Shown piece after piece: positions 1-11,757 of a stretch of DNA of 64,000 bases. The notes below the pieces were generated by a model. The model was not told where the DNA came from and did not search any database. It saw only the letters and a list, made by a program, of their open reading frames with translations. Positions within the stretch are counted from its first letter, which is position 1; every line of letters begins with the position of its first letter. The DNA is from Epiperipatus broadwayi (Eukaryota > Onychophora > Udeonychophora > Euonychophora > Peripatidae). The DNA is taken from assembly GCA_028023455.1 (NCBI GenBank), contig JAQFVV010012509.1:2420001-2484000 (forward strand), read 5' to 3'. The position numbers and the translations under genes were made by a program.

Positions 1-1640
1 ATTTAGAGGTGAAACTGTCAACTTAATATCTCAAGGCAGGCATGCTATGTGGAAGAAATTCAGATCACCATCATGTAACATTCTAGAACAACATTTGAAT
101 TCCCACCAATTGGATTATGAACTGTAGCAATAAAGTTATGTATAATCCTTTTAGGATATTTTCCTCTATGGATACTTGATTTATCTTACATTGACGTCAT
201 GTTCTTATTTTATGTATCTATATTATTTATTTATTTCCTTTACAATAGGTTGAGAAGGGTATAAATTCTTGATATGTTAGAAAAGAAAAAAACATTATTA
301 GCCTTATTTTTAAATTTGAAATAAAATATAGGGTCAGGCGTGAACTTGTTTGCAGATGAATTTAGTCATCACCAGGGTTAGAGGTAAAATTTTATATTCT
401 TACACATTAAATACCAACACTTATACAGCTACATTGTTATTTGTTGTTTATTCATTTATACTAATCATTCCGTTGTTCATTTGGGTTTTTTTCAATATAT
501 ATGATTAATAATTTCTAGCGTGAATGGTCTTTCCTATCATTGTAGAAACAAAGCATAGGGGTAATTCCATACCATCACCATGATATTAAGATGAATTAAT
601 TCATAAACATATTGGAGACAATAAATTACGGTTTTACTAAAGTCTAAATTAGTAAGCAAGTGTAGATATTATATTCTCTATATTAAAATTATTTTTAATA
701 TCGCTATAACATCTATATGCAGTAGTAGTCAATATAATAAGCATTTAATGATATTTACCGTTTTACAATGTTATTATTATTAAATATTTTTATTTCAATA
801 TAAAAATACTGATTAATTACCCCTTAAATTTTTTTTTAAGTAAGCTTATTTCAGTATTGTTATGTAAGATTTAGCATTAAAAACGTTTCTAATATAAATT
901 GCAGTAATTTTTTTTTTTAAAAATATTTCTTTTAGGCAAAAAGCATATCAGAAATTGATGATGAACTGATGGATTAAGAATGATAATATAGAAACATGGT
1001 GCCATTATAGTTGCAAGTATTACTGATTAGTAGTTATTTTAAATGTAAGTCTATTCATTTATTTACTGTACTATGTTATTATTATTTGAATTATGTATAT
1101 TCAAAATGAAACAGCCTGCAGGTTAAGTCATCATAACCAGATTAAAAGATATTGTTACCAGTAGAATAATTAGATAAAATTGTACAACATTATAAATGCT
1201 TGGAAATTCACCTCTAAATGCATTATCATAACAAATATAAATAACCATAGGATAAATCCATATTGTTTCAAAATAATCATAATTAAAATGACAAAGTAAC
1301 TGATACATATTCTAAAATAAATTATAAGAATAATTTTTTAAATACAGAATTAGACTTATCATAATTACACATTTAATTCCAATGGCTAAAAAATACTAAT
1401 AAAATCACAAATGTTAATAATAATTTCTACATAAACATTCAATACACACATAAATATAACTGAATGGTAAGTCACTGAAGTCATGGAATGTTTAAGCATT
1501 TGAAGTTGAGCTTCATTTCAGGAACCTTTGCCTTTCAAGTTCATTACTTTAACACTGCATTGATTGCACAGACAACATTGGATATAATAGTTCAAACTAA
1601 TACAAAATTTTAATACTTATGATAAAAACAAAAACTCAGC
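1..1640. other. AT-rich intergenic DNA, no gene seen
   Basis: No coding pattern or clear repeat boundary recognised. Only short chance reading frames occur. Confidence 0.6.
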
Positions 1641-1652
1641 TATTATTACATT

Positions 1653-1845
1653 ACAGCAATTCCCAAAAATCCTTCTTGCACTTTTCAGCAAAATTTTTTA
1701 CGAAGTATGTAAGAAAATTAAAAATTTGTATAGAAATATTAATTGTATTATGTAATGGTTGTACAGTCAAAACTGTAATATTTAATATTTAATAAAAAAA
1801 TTGCTGAAAAGTGTAAGAAGGATTTTGGGGAATTGCAATATTGTA
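1653..1845. repeat. Short inverted-repeat element (MITE-like)
   Basis: Arms of about 40 bp face each other: 1653-1692 (CAGCAATTCCCAAAAATCC...) and about 1800-1842 (the complement, GGATTTTGGGGAATTGC). The AT-rich interior is about 110 bp. No transposase. Target duplication not resolved; TA is possible. Confidence 0.6.
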
Positions 1846-1939
1846 TATAATAGCAAAAAAAAAAAAAAAGAGATAAGTGTTTATAAGGATTATATTATTA
1901 CATTACTTAATTACCTATATTCTCTAAATGATATAAGAT

Positions 1940-2207
1940 GAACCATTAAGCATCATATAATAACCTTTTCTTATACTAGCACATAATTGTTTATAAACAA
2001 GGCAAAACTCTCCATACAATAGTGCTACCCTGTGCCAACCAGAGTAATCAATGGATGCCAGAAGGCTTGTGCATGAAATCCCTAGAAACTAGTCTGGAGA
2101 TATTGGATGAGTAGGCATTAGATAGGGATTTTATGCACAAGCCTTCTGGCTTCCATTGATTACTCTGGTTGTCACAGGGTGGCACTACTGTATGGAGAGT
2201 TTTGCCT
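1940..2207. mobile_element. Foldback family A element, ribozyme-less deletion form
   Basis: 268-bp inverted-repeat element flanked by the direct repeat TGATATAAGAT (11 bp; 1929-1939 and 2208-2218). The left side begins with a diverged form of the family terminus and runs into GGCAAAACTCTCCATAC; the right side ends in the complement. The right arm keeps GAAACTAGTCTGG (2084-2096), the 3' half of the hammerhead seen in longer members. The CTGANGA half is deleted where the arms meet. Confidence 0.85.
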
Positions 2208-2557
2208 TGATATAAGATAAATGAAATTTTTCAAGTTCTAAAACCAAGATGGTAGAATAAATGATATTAAAAGAAAGATAATCGCAAATTACAAAGATAA
2301 ACATTTTAACTAACTAATGCATAATTACTCCACCTGATTTCATGCAAAAATGAATATTCAACAATGAATTTTCACTTGACCTCTTATATTTCATTCTAGT
2401 ATTCATATTAGCTAGGTGATACTACTAATATATATCTTAATCTATTATATAATAAAACATCTAAATTTTATATACTCTTAAACCATATGAATAAAAATTA
2501 CGTAAATGCTTTTGTAATTATAAATTTTATTAAACGCCCATTATTATATTAAGTAAT

Positions 2558-2751
2558 AATTTACTAAGGCTGTAACCTTAGAAATAAGCGTCTGAAAAAT
2601 ACGAAGGTAGGGACCTCTATAGGTCTTAAAACACAAGCTTACGCTATTCTCTCTTTTCTTCATAGCGTAAGCTTGTGTTTTAAGACCTATAGAGGTCCCT
2701 ACCTTCGTATTTTTCAGACGCTTATTTCTAAGGTTACAGCCTTAGTAAATT
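2558..2751. repeat. Perfect palindrome, 90-bp arms, 14-nt spacer
   Basis: Arms 2558-2647 and 2662-2751 are complementary at every base as read by eye. The spacer is TCTCTCTTTTCTTC. The outer part reads CTAAGGCTGTAACC and is preceded by TA, which could be a Tc1/mariner-type MITE with a TA target, but this is inference. No coding content. Confidence 0.9.
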
Positions 2752-3239
2752 AGTAAATGCTTTTGATAAAACATCAATTAATATGCTGTGATCGTAACAC
2801 AGATTTAATTACAACAATTTCTCCAGACTAAAGACTTGAAATTTATTCAAAAAAAGAATTATATGTTTTGATAAGAAAAGAAATTAAAATAAAAAATAGC
2901 TTACCAAAGTCCATTCTAACAAGAAAAAAAAAAACGTATCTAAAATAAACAATAGCAGCAAAAAACAAAATGAAACTTTTAAGTATCCAATTTAAGTCTT
3001 TGTCTATCTGGAAAAAAAGTGTATCTTTTTACATATGTTTTAAGAATGTATAGATTTTAAAAGTTTCATATCACTCACTAACAGAAAAAAAAGAGATGTT
3101 AAATGAATAATAAATAATCACACTAATATTTAATAAATGATCTTTAGTTGAGTTTAAAGTTTATATGTGGCTAAAACATTAACTAACAATTTATAATCAA
3201 ACAAAATGATTATAAAAGAATTTTAATTTTATCCTAGAT

Positions 3240-5404
3240 TAATGATTCTCAACCTGTGGGATGTGAAATAATAAAAGGGCAGGCACAAAGACATGAAAAA
3301 TAGACTAAAATTTGGAAAAAAAAATTATTGAAATCAAAATAAGAAAAGATACATTCTGTGAATATAAAAATAAAATGTCATTCTTAAAATTAGGTAAACA
3401 CACATAAGCAACTCAAAAGATGTTTTGATATTATTTAAAATTCCATAAATTAATGGCTTTCTTGAGCATGGCTTGCAGAGCAAAGTTTTTTATAAGAGGT
3501 GTTATATTTGAAATTGCCCCTCTGACTTTTCTTTTTATGTTTAATTGAGGCCTATTTTCAATGCAGCTACTGCAGAAAATGACATTTCACAAAGACAAAC
3601 ATGGGAAAAGGTAAAAGTATATGAAACACTTTTTCTTTCAATGTGGAAAATTGATCATTCAGTCTGGCTCAAAATTCAAACAATTATTAATGAAATGCTT
3701 TTATTTTGTTCTGCAATTGAGAGTTCTTCAGGAGTATTTTAAAATGTATCTCTGACTCATATCTTACTATTAAGTATTCATCAGTTATAAAATCTCTTCT
3801 AAAATTCTGATGCAAATAAAACTTTACTTATGCGTTCTTGTCAACTGTATTGACGTTAAAAAATGCATTCACATTTGAAAACATTTCTAAGTTTTGTGAT
3901 TTACTTTTGAGAAGCATATATCCAGTTTTCTATAAAAAGCATTTATTTTGTCACTTATGTCCAATATGTGTTTATTTATTACTTGGAGTTGAAAATTTAA
4001 TAAATTTAGTTTCTCAAATATGTTCAAGTAAAATGGTCTCAAAATAGCTCTGTTTCCTCTTCTAAGAATATTGAAATTTCATCTCTTAATTCATAAACAC
4101 TTTGTAAAAATTTACCACATGAAAATCATATCATTTCACAATAAACAAAGTAATGCAGAATCTTCTGCACCTATTTCTTGGCAAAGCATAGTAGAAAAGT
4201 CTCCATTTTAAAGGTGTCATTTTTATATAATTCATGACAGTTACAAGTGTATAGAGCAAGACTTATTTCTTTGATAGCAAGGGTTATCTCTGAATCATGC
4301 AATGTGTCCAGATATAGTGAGATTTTTGCCTTACAAATGTGTATGGTTTGAAATCTTCCGGACATTTCTCGAGCACCATCTATGCCATATTTCAGCACAG
4401 TTGTCCATATGTTTGCATTATTAAAAAAATTATCTAATATATTGAATATTCCAAATGCTGTAACTTTATTTTTGATGGGTTTACAAAACAACAGCAGATA
4501 TTCTCTCACAACACAAGCAATTAAATGGAAATCCTTATTGCTACGTGCTGGCTCATCAAGCTGAATTAAAAAAAACAAATTATCATGCAGTTTTGATAAA
4601 AGTTCTATATCTTCAGATATACTGCCAACTCGATGAGCAAGGAGTATACTTTGATAGAAGATTGGACTGCAGTTGTTTATTGCAGCTAGCAGAATGAATT
4701 CTTCCCCCATAGCGTGCAGCTCTTTTGCATCTGGCTATTTGATATGCAACTTTCTAGGAAACTAGAAGAGCTTTTTCATTACTAGTCAAGGTTTTTTTAA
4801 AAACAGATAGTTTGGTTTAATAACATATTCACTATTTACTGTTTTCAAATGCCTTTTAGCTTGTTGGGTTTCATGCTGTCCGCAGCCAAAATTTTCATAT
4901 GAATAACACATACAAGTCTCTCCTCATCATTTATTTCAGTTCTCATAAATCCAAAATTTAAATATTCGCCAATATTTTTTTGATTTAACTTTCAGAACAA
5001 TGATCTGTGCATTTGTTGATGCTTCACAATAATCCGATATTTGTTTGCGCCCAATTAAAACTTTATCCATGATTTTACTATGTTCATAAATTGTTTACTT
5101 TTATAATGAAATTCGAGTTATTATACCTATCTAGTAGTCAAGTCAAATGTGCCCAACATCAGTCATATACAAGTACGATATTCGTTAAAACACAACTTAC
5201 ATATATATTAGGTGTATCTCTAGAAGGTTCATGACAGATTGAAACTTCTCGTGAAAACATGGGAAATAGTGTGAGGTGACAAGTGTTACTCAGCAGCAAG
5301 AGAAAAACAAATATAGAAAATAAATAAATATTAGGGTCCCAAAAGGCGCAATTAAAGCTAATATGGAAAATTGAGTCCTGAATCGTAAAAGGTGAGAACC
5401 ACTG
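3240..5404 (-). mobile_element. hAT DNA transposon relic (Buster/Charlie-like)
   Basis: About 2.17 kb. The right terminus in reverse complement reads CAGTGGTTCTCACC; the left reads TAATGATTCTCAACC, a decayed form of the same hAT terminal repeat. The flanking octamers TCCTAGAT (3232-3239) and TCCCAAAC (5405-5412) differ only by three transitions, consistent with an old 8-bp target duplication. The minus strand carries remains of a ZBED5/FAM200/SCAND3-type transposase: a stretch near 4330-4390 resembling CTDGAREMSGR, and near 3545-3700 the C-terminal dimerisation region (LPFP...; CEMSFSAVAALK) with a frameshift between the two. Confidence 0.8.
3550..4710 (-). pseudogene. Broken hAT transposase
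   Basis: The longest open piece is 4171-4710 (179 codons). It includes HRVGSISEDIELLSKL and KYGIDGAREMSGRF, which resemble the catalytic-domain region of ZBED5/FAM200-like proteins, where the Asp in CTDGA is catalytic. Downstream, stops and a frameshift interrupt the hATC dimerisation region around 3560-3700. Not functional as read. Family assignment is from remembered motifs, not a search. Confidence 0.7.
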
Positions 5405-5412
5405 TCCCAAAC

Positions 5413-6501
5413 AATATCATCAAAATGAGTGCATTCAATAATGTCATATTTGAAAATACAATGACAATAGTCTTACTTTTATTGAAGGTTTCATTACCTA
5501 AATAGTAACATACCCAAGTAAACCTTGAAAATTTTTAGTAGCTTCCAATCAGTCTTGACTTTTCTTTCATTACCATATGCCATCCCAGTTAACCATTCAG
5601 TATTAGATGGAAAATAAGTGTTTAATTATTTTTAACTAAAAGATAAAACAAGGATAAAATGATAAATTCTCACCACCTTATAAATGGCAAGCCTCATATA
5701 CAGAGAAATACCCAAAATAACCGGAATTTTATAATAAAAAAAAATGTATTTATTTTTAAGTGTTATAAATTTAATCTTTCAAATTATTACCCATATGATG
5801 CAATACACCAATGTAAATGTGTTTCTCATTTTGCAAAATAATCTGGAAACTCTTGCAAAGTGATGTCTTTAAATAGCACTGTCATTTTTTTTCCACCACT
5901 TCTAAGTCCGCAAATAAAAAAATAGACATTTTTTCATTTGAGATTTAAAAAAAATGCACGAAGTGAGATCAAGCAAATATGACTGATAAATAAGCTGGAT
6001 CATGCTGAATTTAATTAAAAAGTGTTTCATACTCAAGGCTTTGAGAGATGACGCTATCAGGGTGGAGTTTGCATTCTTCTTTGCACAAAATGGGATGTTC
6101 ATATATTACCACATCACGTTTCAGAACTTGCAGATAAAATGTCTGATCATTATCAATTAAATCCAGGAGAAAAATGTCATTTGCGTAAAAAAAAAATCAG
6201 TGGTAATTCTAATATTTCAGTCTTTGTAAAAAAAAATTGACAAATACACGAAATGCACTTTATAAAAAAATGTGCTATGTGAACCCACAATTTTACATGG
6301 CAATGTCATCTGGCATATTGATGCAGAAGGGTCACTGCAAAAAGTCTGTAATAGCGGAAGCATATACTACAACAAGCATGCAAAACAGAGAACAATTCCA
6401 GTTATTTTTGGTTCCCATCTTGTATAATGCCTTCATTACTATTCCATTACTGGAAACTGTTATGAGACCTTAGCCTTGCATAGGATGATTTTATTTTTTA
6501 G
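5413..6501. other. Region without clear gene; possible BED-finger trace
   Basis: Mostly featureless. The minus frame 5902-6102 has FCAKKNANSTLIASSLKALSMKHF, loosely like the Cys/His layout of a BED zinc finger of hAT transposases. It lies outside the neighbouring hAT termini, so it would be a separate relic. Weak support only. Confidence 0.25.
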
Positions 6502-6514
6502 TAATTTTATTTAG

Positions 6515-6758
6515 CTCAAACAAGCTCTTAATTAATAAGTGCAGTATGAGAAAATATTTAAAATCTCTATCCAGAACACTCTCATCTCCAGACCAACTGG
6601 TTTCGAGCTTATGGAGAGATTTTAAATATTTTCTCATACCATCCTTATTAATTAAGAGCTTGTTTGAGCTATTGGTATGCTCTCTGTATTGCATTTTTGT
6701 AATTACAAGCTTATAAAAGTAAGGTCATGTTATATATGACTTGCTTTTTTAATTATTA
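6515..6758. mobile_element. Foldback family B element with ribozyme remnant
   Basis: 244 bp between direct repeats TAATTTTATTTAG (13 bp; 6502-6514 and 6759-6771). Arms CTCAAACAAGCTCTTAATTA.. (6515) and the complement (about 6650-6676). The right end extends further, through ACAAGCTT and GGTCATGT motifs shared with the ends of 36811-37200. The left end is therefore truncated, as in reverse-transcribed copies. Confidence 0.8.
6585..6617 (-). ncRNA. Degenerate hammerhead ribozyme
   Basis: On the minus strand stem I is intact (TCTCCA with TGGAGA), GAAA is present, stem III is ACC-AGTT-GGT and the cleavage triplet is GTC. The CTGANGA box and stem II are replaced by seven bases. Expected to be inactive. 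Confidence 0.55.
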
Positions 6759-6771
6759 TAATTTTATTTAG

Positions 6772-8141
6772 ATAGAATTATCTTTTATGATTATTATTCT
6801 TTTTGTTATTTACTTTATATTTACACTACTTATTTCTTTTATCTTTTTGTCTATATTAATGCATAACATTTAATTAATCTGAGTTATTCTCTTCTTAACG
6901 ATTATTAGACACATATATGCTCACAATTTCATTTTTTTAATATAATCACTGTATTTTAGTTTTGTTCGCATTTACTTAAGATTATATGACTGGAAAAAAA
7001 TAAAATTAGTTCAAAATAAATTACTAATTTATTTTCATCTTCCAATATTCATCTATCTCAAAAAATTTATGATTATTTCTTTTAATTAAAGAACATTCAT
7101 ATCTAATCTTTTTATTTTTAACCACTTTTTATGACTTTTCACTTTGATGTAAATATATCTGGAATGATATTTTTCTATATATCCAATTTGTTTTTTAATT
7201 TTAATAACTGAAAAGGTATTTCAAATTTAGGTTATCAAAAGCTTTTTCCATATATACAAAGACTATGACCATCTTTCTAAATTCAAATCTTTTGATTATT
7301 AATTTAATGAAAGTTGATATTTCCTTAAAAACTTAAATCCTTTCAAAATTCAAACACATCTTCACTTACTTTTTGCTATATATTGGTACCAAATATAACT
7401 GATAAATTAAATAAATGGATTTAATTTAGAAGTTAATTAGTTACAAAACTTTGAAAGGCCAGATGTTTAAAAAAAAAAATTGCATTATACATATTGCAAT
7501 CACTAGTATACGGTTAATCTGAAAATTTACAAAAATAATAAAATTCATGTCTTATTGTATCTTAGGCTATTCTTGGTACCTATGGAAAGCAGAGAGTCTG
7601 GAAGTAAGCACACATCTTTGCTGTTTTCTTCTTACTTTGGCTAACTTCTTTGCTAGACTCTAATAAAACAGGCAGTTGTATCAAGAATAGATATAAAAAT
7701 TAGTTGTTTCTAATACCATCAATAACATGATTTTGTCATAGGTTCACTTATATTCAGCCAAGATATATCCATCTGCTCTACAGCCATCTACTAAAAGCCA
7801 GATATAGGTCTGGAGATGGAAATATGTCCAATGATTCCTTATTATAAAATTTTTTAGACTAGAATGAAGATAACTGTCTTAGTTTTTCTAAGTTTATAAT
7901 CACTACTGGATTAACTTTCCATAATTTCTTGTAATTGATATAAATGTTTGATACTTATAAATTATTCCAAATGTCTGTTATTTCAAAATACTATTGTTTA
8001 GACTGAGCATACAATTTAAAGTATGTTTAACTTGCTATAGAGACATCCATTTTATAAACATTATTTCTATAATTAACAATGTTGTCCTCTAATGATTGGT
8101 ACATATATATATATATGAGTATCTAGAGAAGACCACTTTTT
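6772..8141. other. AT-rich intergenic DNA, no gene seen
   Basis: No coding pattern, RNA gene or clear repeat boundary recognised. Confidence 0.5.
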
Positions 8142-8271
8142 TATTTGAATTTTTTTTTTTTTTTAAGTGTCATAGCATCGGCCGGGATGCGAACCCGCAA
8201 TCCGGGCAACTGCCTGCAAGTGCAAGGCAGTTGCGCTGACCTCTCGACCACCAATGCAAGACTATTTGAAT
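8142..8271 (-). mobile_element. Minimal tRNA-derived SINE with poly(A) tail
   Basis: On the minus strand a tRNA-like body (8257 to 8175) is followed by CTATGACACTT and a poly(A) tail (8164 to 8151). The body has a 7-bp acceptor stem (GCATTGG with CCGATGC), an A-box-like TGGTCGAGAGG and a B box GGTTCGCATCCC, with a long variable region like tRNA-Leu or -Ser. The direct repeat TATTTGAAT, extended by T, flanks it (8142-8150 and 8263-8271). Total length without repeats is only about 110 bp. Confidence 0.8.
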
Positions 8272-9077
8272 TTTGAATTTTTATAATGTTTAAATACAAG
8301 TATAATTAATATACTTGGAGTTTAGATGTAATAATATTAATTATAATTGCATTTAAATATTATAGATTCAGCCTGTATCCTGCCCATCCTCCTGTGTATT
8401 TAAATAGACAAGGTCCTATACATGAGGGGTCAGAGTGACTTAAGGACAACATGGGCATAACAATAATATTGGCATAATCAAGAGATTCAGGTATTCTATT
8501 ATCAGATTTTCAATAGTATGGATGGCTGAAAAGTTGGAGGATGGAGTAGATTGAAGCCTGTCCATTAAAGTTTGAAGATATGCTATCTTAATATGAGCAC
8601 TGATTATATATGTGTGGAACATGATGATCTAGATCAACTGATGAGTTCTGGTTCAGCATGAAATATATATATATTGGATATCATTTATCTTTTTCACATG
8701 TGTGGACAAGTATATTGGTTGTATGAGATAGAGTGGATAGCTGAAGAGAGCTTGAAAGTCTGAGTTCAAATCCCCTATATTAAATCTTTACAATCTTAAT
8801 AATGAATTTTAATGTTTATAACAACAGGCTTATGGTTTTATAATTAGAATCTTTTCATTACTCATTATTTTGGAAGAGCAAATATTTTATGAATCATGAA
8901 GCCCATATGGTAGGTAGATTAGTGAAACACTATAACAATTGATCAATAGTAGTTCATTACTGCTTGCTATCCACTTATCACAATTAACTACAGTTTCTCA
9001 ATTTTAAAGCTCCATCATAATCTTTAATGAGTGTTTGCAGTCTTAATATGCAGAAAAATCCGAAACTACCCATTTTA
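8272..9077. other. AT-rich intergenic DNA, no gene seen
   Basis: No coding pattern or RNA gene recognised. Confidence 0.5.
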
Positions 9078-9727
9078 TTAACATCAACAAATTAAAAAAA
9101 TCATTTTTCTTTTCAAAAACTTTATTTTTTTATATTAATACTGAACATATATATATAATATAATCTCCAACATTTCAACTGTTTTATATTTTTACAATCA
9201 TTTCAAGAATCTGCAACAACAGCAAGAAATACATATTTATAAATAAAACCTTAATTACATAAAACTTTCATCTTATATTAACATAAACAGTAGCAAACAT
9301 ATTAATTATACATAATTATATTTTACTTACATCTCCCTCCTCTAGTTATATTATTACACTTCCTTTTACATTATATAATTACAAATCTTAAAATCATCCA
9401 AGAAACTTTTTATACAAATTTAAAAACAATCCTAATTTCAAATTACTTCCCCTTTTTAAATCTTATCTAAAAAAACCTATCTCAAAATCACATTGCTAAA
9501 CTATATCTTTAAATGAATATGAAAATAATATAAACATCTTTTTTTCAAAAAACTTTAACAATTTATTTAAAAACCATATTCCCAAACTATATATTCAAAT
9601 GTATATGAAAGAAATATAAACATCTTTTTTTTAAAAAAAACTTTAACAATTTACTTAAACCTATTTAAACAATCCATTTTTAATTATACATTATTTTACA
9701 TTCTGTATCCACTCCATTAATTCTATT

Positions 9728-9976
9728 TCAAATAGGATTATATTTTTCTATGTAAAAATATTCTTTTATCATCCTTTCCCTATAATTTTTAACCTTTTCC
9801 AACATTTTAATATTAAATTCTTTATGCCCTAAAACTTTACAATGTATGTAAACATTTGAATTTTTATCATATAAATGTTGTCTAAGTCTAGTTTTTAATG
9901 TATTCTTTGTTGTACCAATATATGAAATCTTTTTTCCCTCCCTCTTACAATTTAAACATTCATTTAAATAAATTCC
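9728..9976 (-). pseudogene. GIY-YIG endonuclease domain, Penelope-like C-terminus
   Basis: An open frame of 82 residues ending at TGA, with no Met start. It begins GIY and has YIG at residues 19-21, followed by TTKNTLKTRLRQH (catalytic-type Arg) and a Glu near the end (IKEYFYIEKYNPI). Cys7, Cys10 and His residues at about 34, 45 and 51 match the zinc-finger layout inserted in the GIY-YIG domain of Penelope-like elements. The linker upstream (about 9977-10130, minus) is in another frame, broken at an A-run, so this is a dead fragment. The reverse transcriptase domain is missing. Confidence 0.82.
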
Positions 9977-10195
9977 ATCATTTTTTCAATTTCAATATTT
10001 TTTGTTTTATTAATTAAATTTCCTAAATTCAATTTCTTTTTATATACTGATTTAATAATTAACTCACTTTCCCCCTTGGATTTATTATTTATACTTTTTA
10101 TAATCTTTTTAATCTTCATAAAAGATACTTTGTTTCATATACATTTAAATATATAGTTTAGATAATATTTTGTTTAAATCGCATGTTGTTATTAA

Positions 10196-10453
10196 ATTAG
10201 TAATGACTGGAAGGTTGCTATTCTTCCACATGCGCCTTACAATTACTTTCAGACAGCCAATAGCTGTTAAAACAGCGGTCTGAGAAGCGATCAGGCCTAG
10301 ACACATGACAGAGATTTATTTTCTTGTCAAAAAATCTCTGTCATGTGTCTAGGCCTGATCGCTTCTCAGACCGCTGTTTTAACAGCTATTGGCTGTCTGA
10401 AAGTAATTGTAAGGCGCATGTGGAAGAATAGCAACCTTCCAGTCATTACTAAT
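10196..10453. repeat. Perfect palindrome, 122-bp arms, 14-nt spacer
   Basis: Arms 10196-10317 and 10332-10453 are complementary at all 122 positions by eye. The spacer is 14 nt. The ends read TA-GTAATGACTGG and complement, allowing a TA target duplication. GC content is higher than in the surroundings. No coding content seen. Confidence 0.9.
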
Positions 10454-10828
10454 ATATAATTTAGGAAAGTGGTTTTGAGATGGGTTTTTTTTTAGATAAG
10501 ATTTAAAAAAGGGGAAGTAATTTAAAATTAGGGTTGGTTTTATATTTGTATAAAAAGTTTCTTTGACAATTTTAAGATTTGTAATTATATAATGTAAAAG
10601 GAAATGTAATAATATAAGTAGAGAAGGGAGATGTAATTAAGGTTTTATTTATAAATATGTATTTCTGGCTGTTGTTGCAGATCCTTGGAAATTACTGTAA
10701 GAATATAACGTTGGGGATTGTATTATGTATATATATATGTTCAGTATTAATATAAAAAAAATAAAGTTTTAGAAAAGAAAAAGGATTTTTTAATTTGTTG
10801 ATGTTATTGGAGAATATATATATATTAA

Positions 10829-11650
10829 AGAAAAAAGTGATTGTATATTTGTTGTGTTATAATATACGGCATTTTATTAATTATGATGACTAGATCCTAT
10901 GTCATATTTGAAAGCATTTTTTTAACAAGTCAGTTTGTATTCTACATATGTTATTAAATTTGCTTCTCATTAATACTTTATTTTTTTTAAAATAATATAT
11001 ATAGTTCACTGTCATATTTATATTAGGTGCTTTTTTTAAAAAAAAATTTTTTTTTATATATTTAGTTTTCCAATGGTCTTTCCATTTATATTCAGTATTC
11101 ATTATACACCCTTTACCTCTTTATTTTTTATCATAATGTTTTTGAGCTAATTTAATTTTTGCATGCCAACGACCTCATTCTTTATAATTATTAGTCAAGT
11201 ATTGCAAAGTAAATCTCTGATCAATTTTTCTCATCCATAGTTTCACTTTTCCACATTATTTCAGAAAATTTTCTTATCTCATCCACCCATTTCGCCTACT
11301 TATTTTTTTCTAATCAATTTATTTTACTAAATTATACTATAAATATATAAAGAAAATGAGTAACCACAAATACATCCTGTCTTCAAGAGAATCTATCAGA
11401 TACTTCAATTGAAAGCTAACAGGCATCCGGAAAAAAACACACACTGTAATCTATTCTTTGTCTTAATTAAACACAGATAAATAAACACCAGTAACTTCAA
11501 CACGCCAGTTAATATGAATTGCTGAGAAACTCATGTGCTCATAATGAGAGTAATTACACATTAATGCCACCAGCATAAAAAATAATATATGGAATAGACT
11601 GAAAAATTTGGCATACTCAGTTTTTAAAGAATTCAGAAAAAAGTCAAAAG
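10829..11650. other. AT-rich intergenic DNA, no gene seen
   Basis: Nothing convincing. A minus reading near 11100-11300 has scattered LINE-like codons but no motif. Confidence 0.45.
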
Positions 11651-11652
11651 TT

Positions 11653-11757
11653 CTTTTTTTTTTTTAAAGTGTCATAGCATCGGCCGGGACGCGAACCCGC
11701 AACCCGGGCAACTGCCTGCAAATGCAAAGCAGTCACGCTGACCTCTCGACCACCAAT
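11653..11757 (-). mobile_element. Minimal tRNA-derived SINE, second copy
   Basis: The minus-strand tRNA-like body (11757 to 11677) is followed by CTATGACACTTT and A residues (plus-strand T-run 11654-11665). It matches the copy at 8142-8271 closely. Target duplications are not clear. Confidence 0.75.

Larger units (their letters stand above)
9078..10828. mobile_element. Penelope-like element fragments in inverted orientation
   Basis: Two copies of the same 3' region face each other: minus-strand copy 9078-about 9490 and plus-strand copy about 10445-10828, similar over some 380 bp. The minus copy continues inward into a GIY-YIG endonuclease coding remnant (9728-9976) and upstream linker codons (to about 10135). 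The plus copy has only the non-coding 3' part. This fits Penelope-like elements, which often leave 5'-truncated copies in inverted arrangement. A perfect palindrome (10196-10453) lies between them. Confidence 0.75.

Noticed and set aside
8175-8257. Functional tRNA gene
   Set aside because: The anticodon arm is irregular, the T stem has a mismatch, and the poly(A) tail with target duplication shows a retroposed SINE.
9078-10828. A single large cut-and-paste transposon with 380-bp inverted repeats
   Set aside because: The inner side of one arm codes a Penelope-type domain and the arms are its 3' UTR, so two inverted retroelement copies explain it better. No flanking target duplication was found.
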